A DNA stretch of 15,709 bases, from positions 1-15,709 of the forward strand of contig DATAWZ010000112.1 of NCBI GenBank assembly GCA_036266975.1, given 5' to 3'. Shown one piece after another: positions 13,356 through 15,709 of this stretch; within the stretch, counting starts at the first letter, position 1; every line of letters starts with the position of its first letter. A model generated the notes under the pieces. The model was not told the DNA's origin, made no database searches, and was given only the letters and a program-made list of their open reading frames with translations. The stretch comes from DATAWZ01 sp036266975. GTDB taxonomy: Bacteria > Actinomycetota > Thermoleophilia > Solirubrobacterales > Solirubrobacteraceae. A program made the translations under genes and the position numbers.

Positions 13356-15137
13356 ATGGCTACCGTTGAGTCAACCGCCGCCGGCCAGAAGGTCATGGTC
13401 AAGGAGATGTCGTGGGATCCGGTGACCCGGATCGTCGGCAGCCTCGGCATCCACGCCGAGATCGACTTCACCAACAACGTGGTGAACAAGTGCTACAGCA
13501 CGTCGATGATCTTCCGCGGGTTCGACATCTTCATGAAGGGGATCGACCCGCGCGACGCGCACTTCATCACCAGCCGCATCTGCGGCATCTGCGGTGACAA
13601 CCACTGCACGACCTCGTGCCTGAACCAGAACATGGCCTACGGCGTCAAGCCGCCGAAGCTCGGCGACTACGCGTTCAACCTGGCCGAGACCGCGGACTAC
13701 ATGTTCGACCACGCGATCTTCAACGACTGCATGGCCAACGTGGACTTCTGCGAGCAGATGGTCAAGGAGACCAACCCGAGCGTCCTGGCCAAGGCGGAGA
13801 CCACCTCGGCGCCGCACTCGGACATCCACGGGTACAAGACGATCGCCGACATCATGCGGGCGCTGAACCCGTTCACCGGCTCCTTCTATCTGGAGACGCT
13901 GCACGTGGCCCGCTACACGCGTGAGATGTACTGCCTGTTCGGCGGTCGCCACACGCACCCCTCGACGATCATGCCCGGCGGCTGCAGCGCGGACATCACC
14001 CACCAGACGATGACCGACTACTACGTGCGGCTGATGCGCTACATGGACTACGTCAAGCGCACGGTTCCGATGCACGACGACCTGTACGACTTCTTCCTGG
14101 AGGAGCTGCCGGGATACGACATGGTCGGCTACCGCGAGACGAACCTCGTCAACTGGGGCTGCTTCGACGACCCGGACTATGTCGACTATGACTACCGCTC
14201 GATGACGGAGTGGGGCCGCAAGCGCTACATCACCCCCGGCGTTGTGATCAACGGTGAGCTCGTCTCGACCGACCTCGTCGAGATCAACCTGATGATCCGG
14301 ATCCTGCTCGGAAGCTCGTACTTCGACGGCTGGGAGAACGAGCCGACGTTCGTCACCCGCGACCCGCTCGGCAACCCGGTCGACAAGAACCATCCGTGGA
14401 ACAAGCAGACCCTGCCCAAGCCACAGAAGCGCGACTTCGCCGACAAGTACAGCTGGGTCGTCTCGCCGCGGATCTACGACAAGCGGACCGATACGCACGT
14501 GTGCTGCGACACCGGCGGTGGGCCGTTCGCGCGCCAGTGGTGCACCGCGAAGGCGGGGCTCGTCGACTTCGGCTACCTGAAGGCGACCGGCGAGTCGATT
14601 CAGATGGTGCTGCCGAAGTCCGCGGCGATGCCCGAGATGGAGCTCGAGTGGAAGATCCCGGAGAAGTCCAACGCGGTCGAGCGCGACCGTGCGCGCTCCT
14701 ATCACCAGGCGTACGCGGCGCTCGTCGGGCTGCACTGCCTCGAGCGGGCGCTGAAGGAGGTCCGGGCCGGGCGCACGAAGAGCTGGAAGGAGTTCACGGT
14801 GCCCGAGGAGGCGATCAGCTGCGGCTTCCACGAGGCCGCGCGCGGCGTGCTCTCGCATCACATGGTGATCCGCGAGGGCAAGATCGCCAACTACCAGCCC
14901 TACCCGCCGACGCCGTGGAACGCCAGCCCCCGCGACACCTACGGGACCCCCGGGCCGTACGAGGATGCCGTCCAGAACACGCCGATCTTCGAGGAGAACG
15001 GGCCGGAGAACTTCAAGGGGATCGACATCATGCGCGCCGTGCGGAGCTTCGACCCGTGCCTGCCGTGCGGCGTCCACATGTATACGGGGAAGGGCCGCGT
15101 GCGCAAGGTGGTCCACACCCCGACGGGGCTCAGCTGA
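13356..15137 (+). CDS. hhyL: [NiFe]-hydrogenase large subunit, group 1h type (HhyL)
   Basis: A 593-residue catalytic subunit binding the Ni-Fe site that splits H2. The L1 motif is RICGICGDNHC (Cys76, Cys79) and the L2 motif is DPCLPCGVHM (Cys568, Cys571, His574); these four cysteines bind the metals. Nineteen residues follow His574 and would be removed by a maturation protease not in the window. GGCSADITHQTM and the late RGVLSHHMVI stretch are typical large-subunit segments. The N-terminal DPVTRIVGSLGI has Val27 where standard enzymes have Glu (RIEG). ATG 13356 is preferred, with AGGAG at 13344-13348; GTG 13353 is three bases upstream. Unlike its neighbours it is rich in Tyr and Asn and less Arg-rich. 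Confidence 0.97.
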   Translation: MATVESTAAGQKVMVKEMSWDPVTRIVGSLGIHAEIDFTNNVVNKCYSTSMIFRGFDIFMKGIDPRDAHFITSRICGICGDNHCTTSCLNQNMAYGVKPPKLGDYAFNLAETADYMFDHAIFNDCMANVDFCEQMVKETNPSVLAKAETTSAPHSDIHGYKTIADIMRALNPFTGSFYLETLHVARYTREMYCLFGGRHTHPSTIMPGGCSADITHQTMTDYYVRLMRYMDYVKRTVPMHDDLYDFFLEELPGYDMVGYRETNLVNWGCFDDPDYVDYDYRSMTEWGRKRYITPGVVINGELVSTDLVEINLMIRILLGSSYFDGWENEPTFVTRDPLGNPVDKNHPWNKQTLPKPQKRDFADKYSWVVSPRIYDKRTDTHVCCDTGGGPFARQWCTAKAGLVDFGYLKATGESIQMVLPKSAAMPEMELEWKIPEKSNAVERDRARSYHQAYAALVGLHCLERALKEVRAGRTKSWKEFTVPEEAISCGFHEAARGVLSHHMVIREGKIANYQPYPPTPWNASPRDTYGTPGPYEDAVQNTPIFEENGPENFKGIDIMRAVRSFDPCLPCGVHMYTGKGRVRKVVHTPTGLS

Positions 15138-15139
15138 GG

Positions 15140-15709
15140 ATGAGCGCCGGCGCGCCCTCCGGGCAGAGCGCGGGCCCGGGCCCCGGTGAGCTGCTCGACC
15201 GGGTGCAGTCGCTCAGCGCCGCGATCGACGAGCTCCCGGACGCCCATGCCCGGGAGCTCGCCGGGGAGCTCGTGAGCGCGGTGATCGCGATGTACGGCGA
15301 CGGGCTGGAGCGGATCGTGCGCACGATCGAGGCGGCGCGGGAGGTGGGCGCAAATATTCTCGACGAGCTCGCGCAGGACGGAGCCGTGGCGAGCCTGTTG
15401 CTGATCCACGACCTCTACCCGGTGGCGCTGCGCGACCGGGTGATGGAGGCGCTCGACACGGTGCGCCCGTACATGGAGTCGCATGGGGGCAACGTCGAGC
15501 TGCTCGGGATCGAGGACGGGGTTGCGCGGCTCGCGCTGCAGGGCAGCTGCAACGGCTGCGCCGCATCGCGCGCGACGCTCGAGCTCGCGATCAAGCAGGC
15601 GCTGGAGGAGCACGCCCCCGATCTGGCGGGACTGGAAGTCACGGGCGTTGCCGATCCAGGGCCACTCGAACATGGGCTGCCGGTGGTCGGCGACGGCGCC
15701 GGCAGCCCG
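15140..15709 (+). CDS. NifU-domain Fe-S protein, partial at window end
   Basis: The first 190 codons of a gene that stays open to the window edge. Residues about 12-90 are a helical N-terminal region. From about 94 to 160 there is a NifU C-terminal-type domain (ALRDRVMEALDTVRPYMESH, GSCNGCAASRATLELAIKQA) with the Cys-x-x-Cys that binds or transfers an Fe-S cluster. It begins two bases after the hhyL stop, so it is co-expressed and probably provides or repairs clusters for HhyS, or relays electrons. NifU-domain proteins next to group 1h hydrogenases are known from actinobacteria. The part after the NifU domain, starting at about 165, is unknown because it is cut off. No well-spaced Shine-Dalgarno sequence is seen; GAGG directly abuts the ATG. 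Confidence 0.88.
   Translation, partial: MSAGAPSGQSAGPGPGELLDRVQSLSAAIDELPDAHARELAGELVSAVIAMYGDGLERIVRTIEAAREVGANILDELAQDGAVASLLLIHDLYPVALRDRVMEALDTVRPYMESHGGNVELLGIEDGVARLALQGSCNGCAASRATLELAIKQALEEHAPDLAGLEVTGVADPGPLEHGLPVVGDGAGSP

Overview
The window is very GC-rich (codon third positions almost all G/C), uses many GTG starts and 4-bp GTGA gene overlaps, and carries a type of [NiFe]-hydrogenase and a serC-serA pair common in Actinomycetota. I read it as chromosomal DNA of a soil-type actinobacterium; Thermoleophilia/Solirubrobacterales is my best guess, but I cannot prove the class from this stretch. I see no rRNA, tRNA, CRISPR array, transposase or phage gene.

Layout. (1) 1-153: non-coding, holding a long imperfect inverted repeat. 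(2) 154-1448, minus strand: a winged-helix regulator coupled to a polytopic membrane protein. (3) 1449-1527: AT-rich divergent promoter region. (4) 1528-2642, plus: a small charged protein coupled to a glutathionyl-hydroquinone-reductase-like thiol transferase. (5) 2590-4077, minus: a membrane protein made of two tandem copies of the same unit, overlapping the transferase gene tail to tail. (6) 4253-7116, plus: serC and serA for serine synthesis; the serA ACT domain carries an in-frame, palindrome-rich insertion. (7) 7130-7405: a small BON-like protein whose start codon lies in a perfect palindrome. (8) 7380-9352, minus: a Crp/Fnr-type regulator followed 2 bp later by a complete hydrogenase small subunit with no large subunit beside it. 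(9) 9353-9536: divergent control region with a Crp-like dyad. (10) 9537-15709, plus: hypC, a second hypC-like gene, hypD, hypE, hydrogenase small and large subunits (hhyS, hhyL), and a NifU-domain gene cut by the window end.

How it works together. The plus-strand operon encodes a group 1h-type (high-affinity, O2-insensitive, 'actinobacterial') [NiFe]-hydrogenase with part of its maturation set: HypC, HypD and HypE build the Fe(CN)2CO group, and the NifU-like protein may supply Fe-S clusters. HypA, HypB, HypF and the maturation endopeptidase are not in the window. The facing transcript pairs a regulator with a second small subunit that keeps all the cluster-binding residues. This regulator/orphan-small-subunit pair, sharing a control region with the hydrogenase operon, is the most interesting part of the window: it could be an alternative electron-exit subunit or part of a hydrogen- or redox-responsive control module.
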